Below are positions 44,748-52,292 of a DNA stretch of 64,000 bases, in pieces. The position numbers and the translations under genes are program-made. Numbering within the stretch: position 1 is the stretch's first letter; each line of letters starts with the position of its first letter. Origin of the DNA: Lacrimispora sp. 210928-DFI.3.58 (GTDB lineage: Bacteria > Bacillota > Clostridia > Lachnospirales > Lachnospiraceae); the NCBI RefSeq assembly GCF_020554865.1, contig NZ_JAJCIC010000002.1, positions 1 through 64,000 of the forward strand. The letters are read 5' to 3'. The notes under the pieces are model-generated. The model had not been told where the DNA came from, searched no databases, and saw only the letters and a program-made list of their open reading frames with translations.

Positions 44748-45572
44748 TCAATCGTAATATTCCGGCACGAATTTCAGCTGGCTGTACTGGCCGATATCAT
44801 GGCCGAACAGGACCTTTGCGTGATACTTCCTTTCCAGGCGGCGGATCCTTTCCACGGTCTTTTGGTATCCAATGGTATCGTAGGCCAGTCCTGGAAAACG
44901 GATGGGCGGCCCATAATTGGCTGCCGTATTCACACAGTCAGACACCAGAAGAAAGTTTCCGCTTTCCTTCAGGGTCACAAGAAGCCCCATCATTCCGAAG
45001 GTATGGCCCGGCCCGAAATTGATGATCTTTATGCCGTCAAGGAGCTCCCGCTCCTCCTCCTCATCGTCCACCAGACTCCAGCACACTTCCTTGTCCAGCC
45101 AGGCCTTAATGTCATTTTTAATATATCCTCCCATGTCCCCGTGAAGGGCATAAAGGCGCATGGTTCCTGTCAGCTCCCTGTCGCTTACCAGGATCTCGGC
45201 CTTATCAAAAAATTCAATGCAGCCTGCATGGTCCTCATGGAGATGGGAAAGGACAATGTGCGTTACATCATCCGTCCTGTACCCCAATGTTTTAAGGGCT
45301 GCCAGGATCCCCTCACGTTCCCCGATCTCCACCGGCGTCCGCAGCCTGTTTCCCTCATCCCACCGGACAGTCATGGCCTCCGGGTGGCAGCCCGTATCGT
45401 AGAGGACCAGACCGTCCTCATTTTCAATGATCATACAGGTCACCGGGGACTTGGCCCAAATACTTTGTACCTGATTCTCCTTTGCTGTCCCCAGCGCCGG
45501 CATGCAGACCATATTTGCCAGGTCGCAGTGGATCATGCCGCCGCTTACGATGTACATTCTCTTATTCGCCAT
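44748..45572 (-). CDS. N-acyl-homoserine-lactonase-like metallo-beta-lactamase-fold hydrolase
   Basis: The start is the ATG ending at 45572 (MANKRMYIVSGGMIHCD), after GGAGAGAGGATTT; 274 residues. Full dinuclear metal site: H110-x-H112-x-D114-H115 (SHLHEDHAG), H190 (GPGHTFGMMG), D212 (VSDCVN) and H258 (LFGHDIG). Closest in pattern to the AiiA-type lactonase group. No signal peptide, so it acts in the cytosol, presumably on what the adjacent transporter imports. Substrate unknown: lactone of a sugar acid, an acyl lactone or another ester are all possible. It sits between the binding protein and ATPase genes. Confidence 0.82.
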   Translation of the reverse strand: MANKRMYIVSGGMIHCDLANMVCMPALGTAKENQVQSIWAKSPVTCMIIENEDGLVLYDTGCHPEAMTVRWDEGNRLRTPVEIGEREGILAALKTLGYRTDDVTHIVLSHLHEDHAGCIEFFDKAEILVSDRELTGTMRLYALHGDMGGYIKNDIKAWLDKEVCWSLVDDEEEERELLDGIKIINFGPGHTFGMMGLLVTLKESGNFLLVSDCVNTAANYGPPIRFPGLAYDTIGYQKTVERIRRLERKYHAKVLFGHDIGQYSQLKFVPEYYD

Positions 45573-45667
45573 AAATCCTCTCTCCTTTATCAGACGCAGG
45601 ACCAGCCCTTTTTCAGTCCAAAATACCCGCATGGCTTGCACAGTGCGGGTATTTCGGACGTTACAAT

Positions 45668-46774
45668 TTACTCAAAGATCACTCTGTCAAGTTCGCCTAA
45701 ATTGTTGATGTCGTAAACCTTAGACGGCCTGTTGATCACCTTCTCTACTTCTTTTCCGTTTACACAAAAATCGATCACTGCATCTACAATATCAAAGCCA
45801 GTGCCGTACTCGCCTACATCAATGGTTGCCTGCATTTCTCCTGCCTCAATGGCAGCAACTCCGTCCTTTGTACAGCCAAAGCCGACTACGGAAACCTGGT
45901 CCAGAAGATTTCTCTCCTTGATCACGGTCAGGCCGCCCAGAACCATCTCGTCATAAGGTCCGTAAAGGATGGTGATATCGGGATTGGAGGTCAGGATGCT
46001 CTCTGTCACGCTCTGTCCCTTCTCCCTTGTCCAGTCAGCTGTCTGGGATGCTACGATCGGAAGATTCTCATTATCACCGATGGCTGCCTTAAAGCCGTCC
46101 ATACGCTTTGTATTTACAACGCCTGCATAGCCCTCCAGAACAGCGATCTTCTGCGCATCTGCTCCCAGGTTTTCATTGATCCACTGACCGATCTCAAAGC
46201 CCGCCTGCTCCTGATCATAGCCAATGCTGGATACATAATAAATGTTTTCCTCATTGATCTCTGTCATGTTAAACAGGAATACAGGGATATCCGCCTCAGC
46301 TGCCTCTCTCAGGTAGGGAAGCATGGACTCGTCAGACTCTGTTGCCAGTGCGATGGCATCCACGCCCTGCTGGATCATGGTCTCCATAATGTTGCCCTGC
46401 TCTGTGATGGTGCTGGCATTGCTGGAGGGCGCCTGTACGATCAGCTCAATGTCTGCTCCTGTCTCCTCAATATGCTTCTTTGCGCCGTTGATGGTCATGG
46501 TGTAGGCCGTATTCATGGTAACTGGGATCAATCCTAATTTGATCGTGCGGTCTGTGATCTGCCTGGGCTTTACTGCATATTCCTCCGCTGCCGCCTCTGT
46601 GCTCTCTGCCTCTGTGCTTTCTGCTGCCTCAGAGGCCTCTGCCTGCTCCTCCTTTGCTGCCTCGGTGGCTGCTGTCGTTGCCGGAGCCTGTGTCTGCTGG
46701 TTGGATGTAGAACAGCCTCCAAGAGTCGCCGCTGTGATCGATGCCGCCATCATAAAACCAATAAATTTTCTCAT
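45668..46774 (-). CDS. Sugar-type ABC transporter substrate-binding lipoprotein (RbsB family)
   Basis: The start is the ATG ending at 46774, preceded by GACGGGAGGTACAC; 368 residues. Lipoprotein signal with lipobox TLGGC (Cys21), then an Ala/Glu/Thr-rich tether (about 25-65). A type 1 periplasmic-binding fold follows: IKLGLIPVTMNTAYTMTIN, GVDAIALATESDESML, VFLFNMTEINEENIYYV, TILYGPYDEMVLGGL. First gene of the seven-gene unit; it would capture the ligand outside the cell for the RbsC/RbsA importer. Ligand unknown. Confidence 0.9.
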   Translation of the reverse strand: MRKFIGFMMAASITAATLGGCSTSNQQTQAPATTAATEAAKEEQAEASEAAESTEAESTEAAAEEYAVKPRQITDRTIKLGLIPVTMNTAYTMTINGAKKHIEETGADIELIVQAPSSNASTITEQGNIMETMIQQGVDAIALATESDESMLPYLREAAEADIPVFLFNMTEINEENIYYVSSIGYDQEQAGFEIGQWINENLGADAQKIAVLEGYAGVVNTKRMDGFKAAIGDNENLPIVASQTADWTREKGQSVTESILTSNPDITILYGPYDEMVLGGLTVIKERNLLDQVSVVGFGCTKDGVAAIEAGEMQATIDVGEYGTGFDIVDAVIDFCVNGKEVEKVINRPSKVYDINNLGELDRVIFE

Positions 46775-46832
46775 GTGTACCTCCCGTCTTGTCATGAAAA
46801 CTGCTGTTGTTTTCAGGTTTTGTTATGTTTAA

Positions 46833-46863
46833 ATTATACATTGTGCACAGAATTCCCACAATG
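46833..46863 (-). promoter_or_regulatory. Promoter of the binding-protein/signalling unit with overlapping dyad
   Basis: On the minus strand TTGTGG (plus 46856-46861) and TATAAT (46833-46838) are 17 bp apart, about 60 bp before the ATG. The dyad CATTGTG-N11-CACAATG (46839-46863) fills exactly the spacer and -35 region, a position typical of a repressor site or of an activator acting within the spacer. Confidence 0.65.
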
Positions 46864-46933
46864 CGTCTAGTTTTTGAATTGGTGCGAAAATCTTTCGATT
46901 TTTTGCCCTGTCTTATATAAAAAAGAAGCCTGT

Positions 46934-46989
46934 TCGGAGGGCTTTTTGTTACATAGGCGGCTCCGAAAAGTTTTCCTGCACAAAAAAAG
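46934..46989. repeat. Family E palindromic repeat, copy 3
   Basis: GGAGGGCTTTTTGTTACATAGG, CTCCGAAAAG, TTTTCCTGCACAAAAAAAG in order. Similar in plan to 13032-13089; again lies directly past a terminator, here that of the 47028-48485 gene. Confidence 0.5.
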
Positions 46990-47012
46990 AGAAGCCTCAT
47001 CTCTGAGACTTC
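46983..47012 (-). terminator. Terminator of the 47028-48485 gene
   Basis: On the minus strand GAAGTCTCA, loop GAGA, TGAGGCTTC followed by TCTTTTTTTG. It lies 16 bp after the stop codon. Confidence 0.85.
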
Positions 47013-47027
47013 CCCCTTATTCTCCGC

Positions 47028-48485
47028 CTAAGCCGTATACACATAATCAAAGGCTGCCGTTGGAAGGGCCTTTCCGCTCTTTACCTCCTCCTTCTTCTCT
47101 CCGTCCTCGTCCACTGTATAGACCGCTCCGTCCTCGATCAGGTAAGCGTCCTTTCCTGCTGACTGGTACTTCTTTTCACCTGTCTGGATCCTGCCGGATT
47201 CATTCACAAGGTAGATGGTTCCGTTTACAAGGAAGGGCTGGTAGTCTGTTCCCTCCTTTGCTGTCACAAGGAGCCCGCCGTAGTAGAGGAAGCCGTCCTT
47301 CTCTCCTGTAAGGCCTGCGCCCTTGTCGGAGCCTGAGGTGTTGAAGTAGCAGATAAGCTCTTTGCCTGACTTGTCTGTGATCTCTGTCACGCGGCCATAA
47401 TGCATGATGCCCTTTGAACCGGCTGCGCCGAAATATCCGTTCTGGCTGGTGCTTCCCTTCCGCAGCTTCACAAGCCCGGTGTGCATGCAGCCATACTGGT
47501 CAAAGAAATAGGAATCCCCGTCAATGCGCACAGCTGCATCATTCATGGAGGAGGCGCCGGACTTTAAGAACGCCAGTGTTCCGTCATTTTTAAAATAATA
47601 GCGGCAGCTCTCTCCCTTTTTCGGCCCCTCATAGTCTGCCTTGCTGACCTTTAAGACAGCTCCGTCCTCCGAATCCCAGGGATGCTGCTTCAATTCCAGC
47701 CACTGGCTCTTTACAATGCCCTCGTCCTTGTCTCCCAGATACAGGAAGCGGGTAATCCCCAGGGCATCTCCCGGCTCCGCTGTGGCGCGGACCGCATGCC
47801 AGCCTGTGAGCATGACGCCGTTCTCGTCAAAATAATATTTCTTTCCTTCGATAGTAATGGGCTCATAATCCTTGCTTTTCGCCCGCTTTGCCTTTCCGTT
47901 TTTCTGGAAATAGAACCAGCGGCCCTGGCTGCTGCCTGCCTTTAGATCTCTGGAAATATCTCCCTCCTTCGGAGGCATCTTCTCATTGTACTCCAGAAAC
48001 TGCCAGCCGCTCTGGGCAAAGCCCTGCTCCTCGTCTCCCAGGTAATAGATCTCCCCGCCCTCATAATGCCAGCCGGTGCGCATCCTGCCGTCATTGTCAA
48101 AGGTGTAGCGGAAATCGTCTATGATCTTCCAGTCGTTCTTTTCTGCCTTTCCGTCCCGGCCGACATAGTACCAGCCGGGTTCCTTCAGGCCTGTGCTTCC
48201 GTCCTCCTCTACCCATGTATTCTTCTGCATGGCTCCCTGGCTGTCCACATAATATGTATCCTCGATCCACGTATCCACGGCTACATTGCCCCTGCTGTCC
48301 AGGTAATAGGAGGTCCCGTCATCTGTCCTCCATTCATTTTTCACGTAGCTCCCGTTGTTATCCACAAACCGTTTTACTCCACTCTCTTCCGTCCATCCAG
48401 GCTGGGCCGCCATCGCTGCCATTGATATCGATACCCCCAGCACAAGACCTGCCCCCAGGGCCGTAAACAATTGATATCTACTCAT
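47028..48485 (-). CDS. Secreted cell-wall-binding repeat protein
   Basis: ATG ending at 48485 follows AGGAGGTGGAGTG (a GTG one codon earlier is also open). 485 residues. Signal peptide about 1-27 (hydrophobic core, AAMAAQ). Nearly all the rest consists of aromatic choline-binding-like repeats (GTSYYLDSRGNVAVDTW, EGKKYYFDENGVMLTGW, GDSYFFDQYGCMHTGLV), some with larger inserts. There is no enzyme domain, so it may be a scaffold or adhesin attached to wall polymers. Third protein of this type in the window. Strong terminator 3', family A element upstream. Confidence 0.82.
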   Translation of the reverse strand: MSRYQLFTALGAGLVLGVSISMAAMAAQPGWTEESGVKRFVDNNGSYVKNEWRTDDGTSYYLDSRGNVAVDTWIEDTYYVDSQGAMQKNTWVEEDGSTGLKEPGWYYVGRDGKAEKNDWKIIDDFRYTFDNDGRMRTGWHYEGGEIYYLGDEEQGFAQSGWQFLEYNEKMPPKEGDISRDLKAGSSQGRWFYFQKNGKAKRAKSKDYEPITIEGKKYYFDENGVMLTGWHAVRATAEPGDALGITRFLYLGDKDEGIVKSQWLELKQHPWDSEDGAVLKVSKADYEGPKKGESCRYYFKNDGTLAFLKSGASSMNDAAVRIDGDSYFFDQYGCMHTGLVKLRKGSTSQNGYFGAAGSKGIMHYGRVTEITDKSGKELICYFNTSGSDKGAGLTGEKDGFLYYGGLLVTAKEGTDYQPFLVNGTIYLVNESGRIQTGEKKYQSAGKDAYLIEDGAVYTVDEDGEKKEEVKSGKALPTAAFDYVYTA

Positions 48486-48595
48486 CACTCCACCTCCTAT
48501 ACTCTTATTTTATCAGAAATACAAGAAAAATTCATCACAATCTGCATAACAATCTTGAAAGATTTCATTACATTTTCAATTTTTAGGGAAAATAG

Positions 48596-48747
48596 TAACC
48601 ATTCAGAACGGGGCATCTTCTTGAATGACATTCGTCATTCAAGAAGCATCGGAGGTTCCTCCGATGTGAAAACAGGCGGAAAAAGCTGCTTATAAGTAAG
48701 CTTAACACAGCTTTTTTCGCCTGTTTTCCCGCCGTTCTGAACAGTTA
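48596..48747. repeat. 152-bp palindromic element, family A copy 2
   Basis: Same length and over 90% identical to 6683-6834 but inverted; ends TAACCATTCAG and CTGAACAGTTA. Inner stems are CTTCTTGAATGAC/GTCATTCAAGAAG, CATCGGAGG/CCTCCGATG and the AAACAGGCGGAAAAAGC arm. It occupies most of the 363-bp gap between two divergent genes (48486-48848), which contains no other recognised feature. Confidence 0.85.
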
Positions 48748-48848
48748 CGGAAAATCCCGGTGGAATATCAGAAAAAAGAGTGCTAAAATGAAAGACATCA
48801 AGCTTGTGGCAGCCCTGGACATGCGGGCTGCCACAGAAAGGATCACTT

Positions 48849-49427
48849 ATGACAAACACTTCGATCAAAATACGCATGGCTTCCCCTGATGACGCAGAAG
48901 CACTCTTAGATATTTACAGACCCTATGTGGAAAAGACGGCCATTACCTTTGAATACCTTGTCCCGTCAAAGGAGGAGTTCCGTTCCCGCATTGCCCATAC
49001 GCTGGAGCGCTACCCCTATCTGGCTGCTATAAAAGGCGAGAAGCCCCTGGGCTATGCCTATGTATCCCCGTTTAAGGAGCGGGCCGCCTATAGCTGGGCC
49101 GTGGAAACGTCCATCTATATTTCAGAGGATGCCAGGGGACTGGGGCTGGGCTCACAGCTCTATAAGGTGTTAGAATATATCCTGAAACAGCAGAATATCA
49201 TCAACCTGAACGCCTGCATCACCTATCCCAATCCGGCCAGCATTGCCTTTCACGAACATTTCGGCTACAAAACAGTGGCCCACTTTACAAAATGCGGCTA
49301 CAAGCTGGACAGGTGGCAGGATATGATCTGGATGGAAAAAATGCTGTCCGAACATCCGGAAAAGCCCCAGCCTGTCATACCCGTGACAAAGCTGGAGCTT
49401 CCTTCTGATCTGTCCTCTATTTTGTAG
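48849..49427 (+). CDS. GNAT N-acetyltransferase, phosphinothricin-acetyltransferase-like
   Basis: The ATG at 48849 (MTNTSIKIRMASPDDAEALLDIYRPYV) has GAAAGGATCACTT before it; 192 residues. GNAT features: N-terminal strand-helix, acetyl-CoA loop ISEDARGLGLGSQLYKVLE, then NACITYPNPASIAFHEHFGYKTVAHF, typical of the PAT/MddA group that acetylates methionine sulfoximine/sulfone and related amino compounds. A C-terminal extra stretch (about 165-192) is not part of the fold. Its tail overlaps the malQ 3' end by 11 bases, convergent. Exact substrate not predictable. Confidence 0.85.
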   Translation: MTNTSIKIRMASPDDAEALLDIYRPYVEKTAITFEYLVPSKEEFRSRIAHTLERYPYLAAIKGEKPLGYAYVSPFKERAAYSWAVETSIYISEDARGLGLGSQLYKVLEYILKQQNIINLNACITYPNPASIAFHEHFGYKTVAHFTKCGYKLDRWQDMIWMEKMLSEHPEKPQPVIPVTKLELPSDLSSIL

Positions 49428-50970
49428 CATGCTTTCCGGGCCGGGCCTTCTTCTCCTTCTCTGCCCGGCCATATATCTGCGCCATCCGCCTGCAGCGTGC
49501 AAGCGTCCCTTTATCCAGCTCTCCGGGCAGCAGCCTGAAATGCCAGTTATTTCCCAGAGTAGACGGCTCGTTGATCCTGGCCTCGCTCCCCAGACCCAGA
49601 TAATCCTGTACGGGGATCACAGCCAGGCCTGCCTTGCTTGCCAGGGCCAGACGGATGAGATCCCAGTGGATATCCTTTGCAGAGGTACTCTTCCTTCCCA
49701 AGTATTCACAGACAAAGCGCCTGTCCTTTCTTGTGAGGCTTTCAAACCATCCCACTACCGTGTCATTGTCATGGGTTCCCGTATATACAACGCAGTTTTC
49801 CTGGTACTTGTGGGGCAGATAGGCGCTGTCTTCCGAATCATCAAAGGCGAATTCCAGCACCTTCATGCCTGGAAAACGGCTGTTTTTTAACAGTTTCAGC
49901 ACCGATGGGGTGAGAAAGCCCAGATCCTCTGCAATGATCGGCAGCTTCCTCCTTCCAAAGAACTCCTGCATTTTCTGAAAGATCTCAAGTCCCGGCCCCG
50001 GCTCCCAGTGGCCGAACTCTGCCGTGGCATCTCCATAGGGAATGGAGTAATACTCATCAAAGCCCCGGAAATGGTCCACACGCACCACATCGTATAAGCG
50101 GAGGCTGTAGGCCATACGCTCCATCCACCACTGATACCCGGTCTCTCTGTGGTACTCCCACTTATACAGCGGATTCCCCCACAGCTGGCCTGTGGCAGAA
50201 AATGCATCCGGCGGGCAGCCCGCCACCGCCACCGGCAGATTCTCCTCATCAAACTGGAACAGCTCCGGATGGGCCCAGCTGTCAGCACCGTCAAAGGCCA
50301 CATAGATGGGGATATCACCGATGATCTTAATGCCCCGTTCATTGGCATAGGCCTTTAGCCTCATCCACTGCTCCTCAAACTTTATCTGCTGAAATTCGTA
50401 AAAGCCGATCTCGTCAGACAGCTTCTCCTTATAGAAGGACACAGCCTCCTGCTTTCTTAAGCGGATATCCTCCGCCCACAGATTCCAGCTCTCCTGGCCA
50501 AACTCATTCTTTACTGCCATATAAAAGCAATATTCCCTGGTCTCTGAACCCAGCTGTTCCTCTGCCAGACAGTGGATCCGGGACAGAACAGATGCTCCTG
50601 CACCCGCCAGTTCTTTCTTCCACCGCTCGTAGGCCTTTCGCAGAAGGGGAAATCTCCCCTTATACATCTTCTCATAATCCACATATCTGTCACTGCTTCC
50701 AAAATCTGCCGCCCGGCACTCCTCTTCTGTGAGAAGCCCATCCTCTGTCAGCTGCTCCAGATCAATAAAATAGGGATTCCCTGCAAAGGCAGAAAATGCC
50801 TGGTAGGGCGAATCTCCATATCCCGTAGGCCCCAAAGGCAGTATCTGCCAATACTGCTGCCCTGCCTCCTTCAGCTGGTCTACAAATTCATAAGCCTCCT
50901 TTGAAAATGCTCCAATGCCATACCGTGAAGGCAGGCTGGCAATGGGAAGCAGCATACCGCATTCCCTCAT
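49417..50970 (-). CDS. malQ: 4-alpha-glucanotransferase
   Basis: 517 residues, GH77. It transfers maltooligosyl units between glucans. Start MRECGMLLPIASLPSRYGIGAF. GPTGYGDSPYQAFSAFAGNPYFID is a family hallmark. Catalytic Asp in VVRVDHFRGFDEYY, acid Glu in PIIAEDLGFLTP, and transition-state Asp in VYTGTHDNDTVVGW. Together with the nearby phosphorylase gene it would process glycogen or maltodextrins to glucose 1-phosphate. RBS GAGCGAGAGGAT. Its 3' end overlaps the GNAT gene. Confidence 0.94.
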   Translation of the reverse strand: MRECGMLLPIASLPSRYGIGAFSKEAYEFVDQLKEAGQQYWQILPLGPTGYGDSPYQAFSAFAGNPYFIDLEQLTEDGLLTEEECRAADFGSSDRYVDYEKMYKGRFPLLRKAYERWKKELAGAGASVLSRIHCLAEEQLGSETREYCFYMAVKNEFGQESWNLWAEDIRLRKQEAVSFYKEKLSDEIGFYEFQQIKFEEQWMRLKAYANERGIKIIGDIPIYVAFDGADSWAHPELFQFDEENLPVAVAGCPPDAFSATGQLWGNPLYKWEYHRETGYQWWMERMAYSLRLYDVVRVDHFRGFDEYYSIPYGDATAEFGHWEPGPGLEIFQKMQEFFGRRKLPIIAEDLGFLTPSVLKLLKNSRFPGMKVLEFAFDDSEDSAYLPHKYQENCVVYTGTHDNDTVVGWFESLTRKDRRFVCEYLGRKSTSAKDIHWDLIRLALASKAGLAVIPVQDYLGLGSEARINEPSTLGNNWHFRLLPGELDKGTLARCRRMAQIYGRAEKEKKARPGKHATK

Positions 50971-51106
50971 ATCCTCTCGCTCCTTTTCCTCAAACCTCCA
51001 GAGGTCCCCTGGCGGTCTCCCCTGGAATATACCGGTTTATTTTAACATACTTTACAGAGAGGCACAAGAGACGGCCGTTCTTTCCGCATTTTATACCGCA
51101 CCTGCC

Positions 51107-51173
51107 GTTACAGTTCAGGCGGCTGCTGGGAGAGCGGCTGGAGCGACTTTGCAGCAGCCGCCTGAACTGTAAC
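51107..51173. repeat. 67-bp perfect hairpin element
   Basis: Two 22-base arms (51107-51128 and 51152-51173), perfectly complementary, begin GTTACAGTTCAGG and end CCTGAACTGTAAC, around a 23-base loop. The tips resemble the TAACTGTTCAG termini of family A. It lies between malQ and the AraC gene, 32 bp beyond the AraC stop; no T-run follows on the minus strand, so it is not an ordinary terminator. Confidence 0.7.
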
Positions 51174-51204
51174 CACCCGCCCTAAAAGAAGCCTGCTGAC
51201 CGCT

Positions 51205-52089
51205 TTAGCGGCATGTTTCACGGTATTTTCCCGGCGTCATCCCAAATTTCTGCCGGAACAGGCGGTTAAAATAGGAGAGATTGTCGAAGCCACAGCTCTG
51301 CGCCGCCGCCGTCACAGAGTCCTCTCCTGCCGCCAGGAAATAGGCTGCTTTGGTAAGGCGGTAATCATTCAGATAGCGGACAAAGGGCACTCCCATATAC
51401 TGTTTGAAATATTTCATAAAATGAGAAGGGCTGTAGTAGCAGAGCGCCGCCGCCTCCTCCACGGTAAGCGGCTCCCCATAGTGCTCCTCCATATATCCTA
51501 AAAGCTGCTTGATCCTCTCCCTGGCTTTTTTCGGATGCTCCTCTTCCTCCACCTTCCCTGTCTGAAAGGCCAGATAAAGAAGCTCAAACAGCGTCCCCTT
51601 TACCGCCATTTGATATCCATAGCCCATTTCGCCGGAAAGCCTGTCCAGCCTGGCAATGCATCGGGAAAATTCTCCATAAACAGCCATGTCCTTTGTGACA
51701 TGGAGCGGGGACATGATCCTCTGTGCAATGATCGGGATGAGAAACCTCTGATCACAAACATCCTCACCGGAGGCTGCCAGCATGGACGGGCGGAAAATAA
51801 TATTTTCATACTCCATTGCCTCATTTCCATCCTGGCGGATCCCATGGAGCTGCCCTGGAAATACCATGATCATTTCCCCTGCCTTTGCACTGTAGGTCTC
51901 CTTTTCCGCCGTCACAATGCCTCTGCCTCTTTTTACAGCAATGATCTCCATTTCCTCATGCCAGTGGACCCTAACCTGCTCAAAATCCAGAGGAATGGAG
52001 CATATATAAATGTTAAAAGGGAACTCCTTTGCGCCGTGTTCTTTTTCCTCCTTGTAGCCTCTGCCATTGCCATGCTCCGGCACATTCAT
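51205..52089 (-). CDS. AraC-family regulator with N-terminal cupin
   Basis: 294 residues. Cupin sensor domain about 20-110 (VHWHEEMEIIAVKRGRGIV; MVFPGQLHGIRQDG). The C-terminal double helix-turn-helix is at about 190-292 (LTVEEAAALCYYSPSHFMKYFK; SVTAAAQSCGFDNLSYFNRLFRQKFGMTPGKYR). RBS GCAGGGAGGACGGATC. Divergent from the glycogen phosphorylase gene with about 203 bp between starts, and upstream of malQ, so likely an alpha-glucan/sugar regulator. Inducer unknown. Confidence 0.87.
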   Translation of the reverse strand: MNVPEHGNGRGYKEEKEHGAKEFPFNIYICSIPLDFEQVRVHWHEEMEIIAVKRGRGIVTAEKETYSAKAGEMIMVFPGQLHGIRQDGNEAMEYENIIFRPSMLAASGEDVCDQRFLIPIIAQRIMSPLHVTKDMAVYGEFSRCIARLDRLSGEMGYGYQMAVKGTLFELLYLAFQTGKVEEEEHPKKARERIKQLLGYMEEHYGEPLTVEEAAALCYYSPSHFMKYFKQYMGVPFVRYLNDYRLTKAAYFLAAGEDSVTAAAQSCGFDNLSYFNRLFRQKFGMTPGKYRETCR

Positions 52090-52178
52090 GATCCGTCCTC
52101 CCTGCTATTTGTCCTTCTTTTTGGTCAATCTTGATAGTATTGTACTATAATCGAACGTGATTATGCAAGCTTTTGACA

Positions 52179-52207
52179 TTGACTTTCGATAAAATACAGA
52201 CTAAACT
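52179..52207 (+). promoter_or_regulatory. Probable promoter of the phosphorylase gene
   Basis: TTGACT (52179-52184), 17-bp spacer, TAAACT (52202-52207), 85 bp before the ATG. Moderate match to a sigma-A promoter. Confidence 0.4.
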
Positions 52208-52292
52208 GCAATTACAGCAACAATAGGCATTACTGGCCCGACAGCCGGGCATTTTCATAATTTCTCTATGTAACCCTGAAAGGAGTATTACC

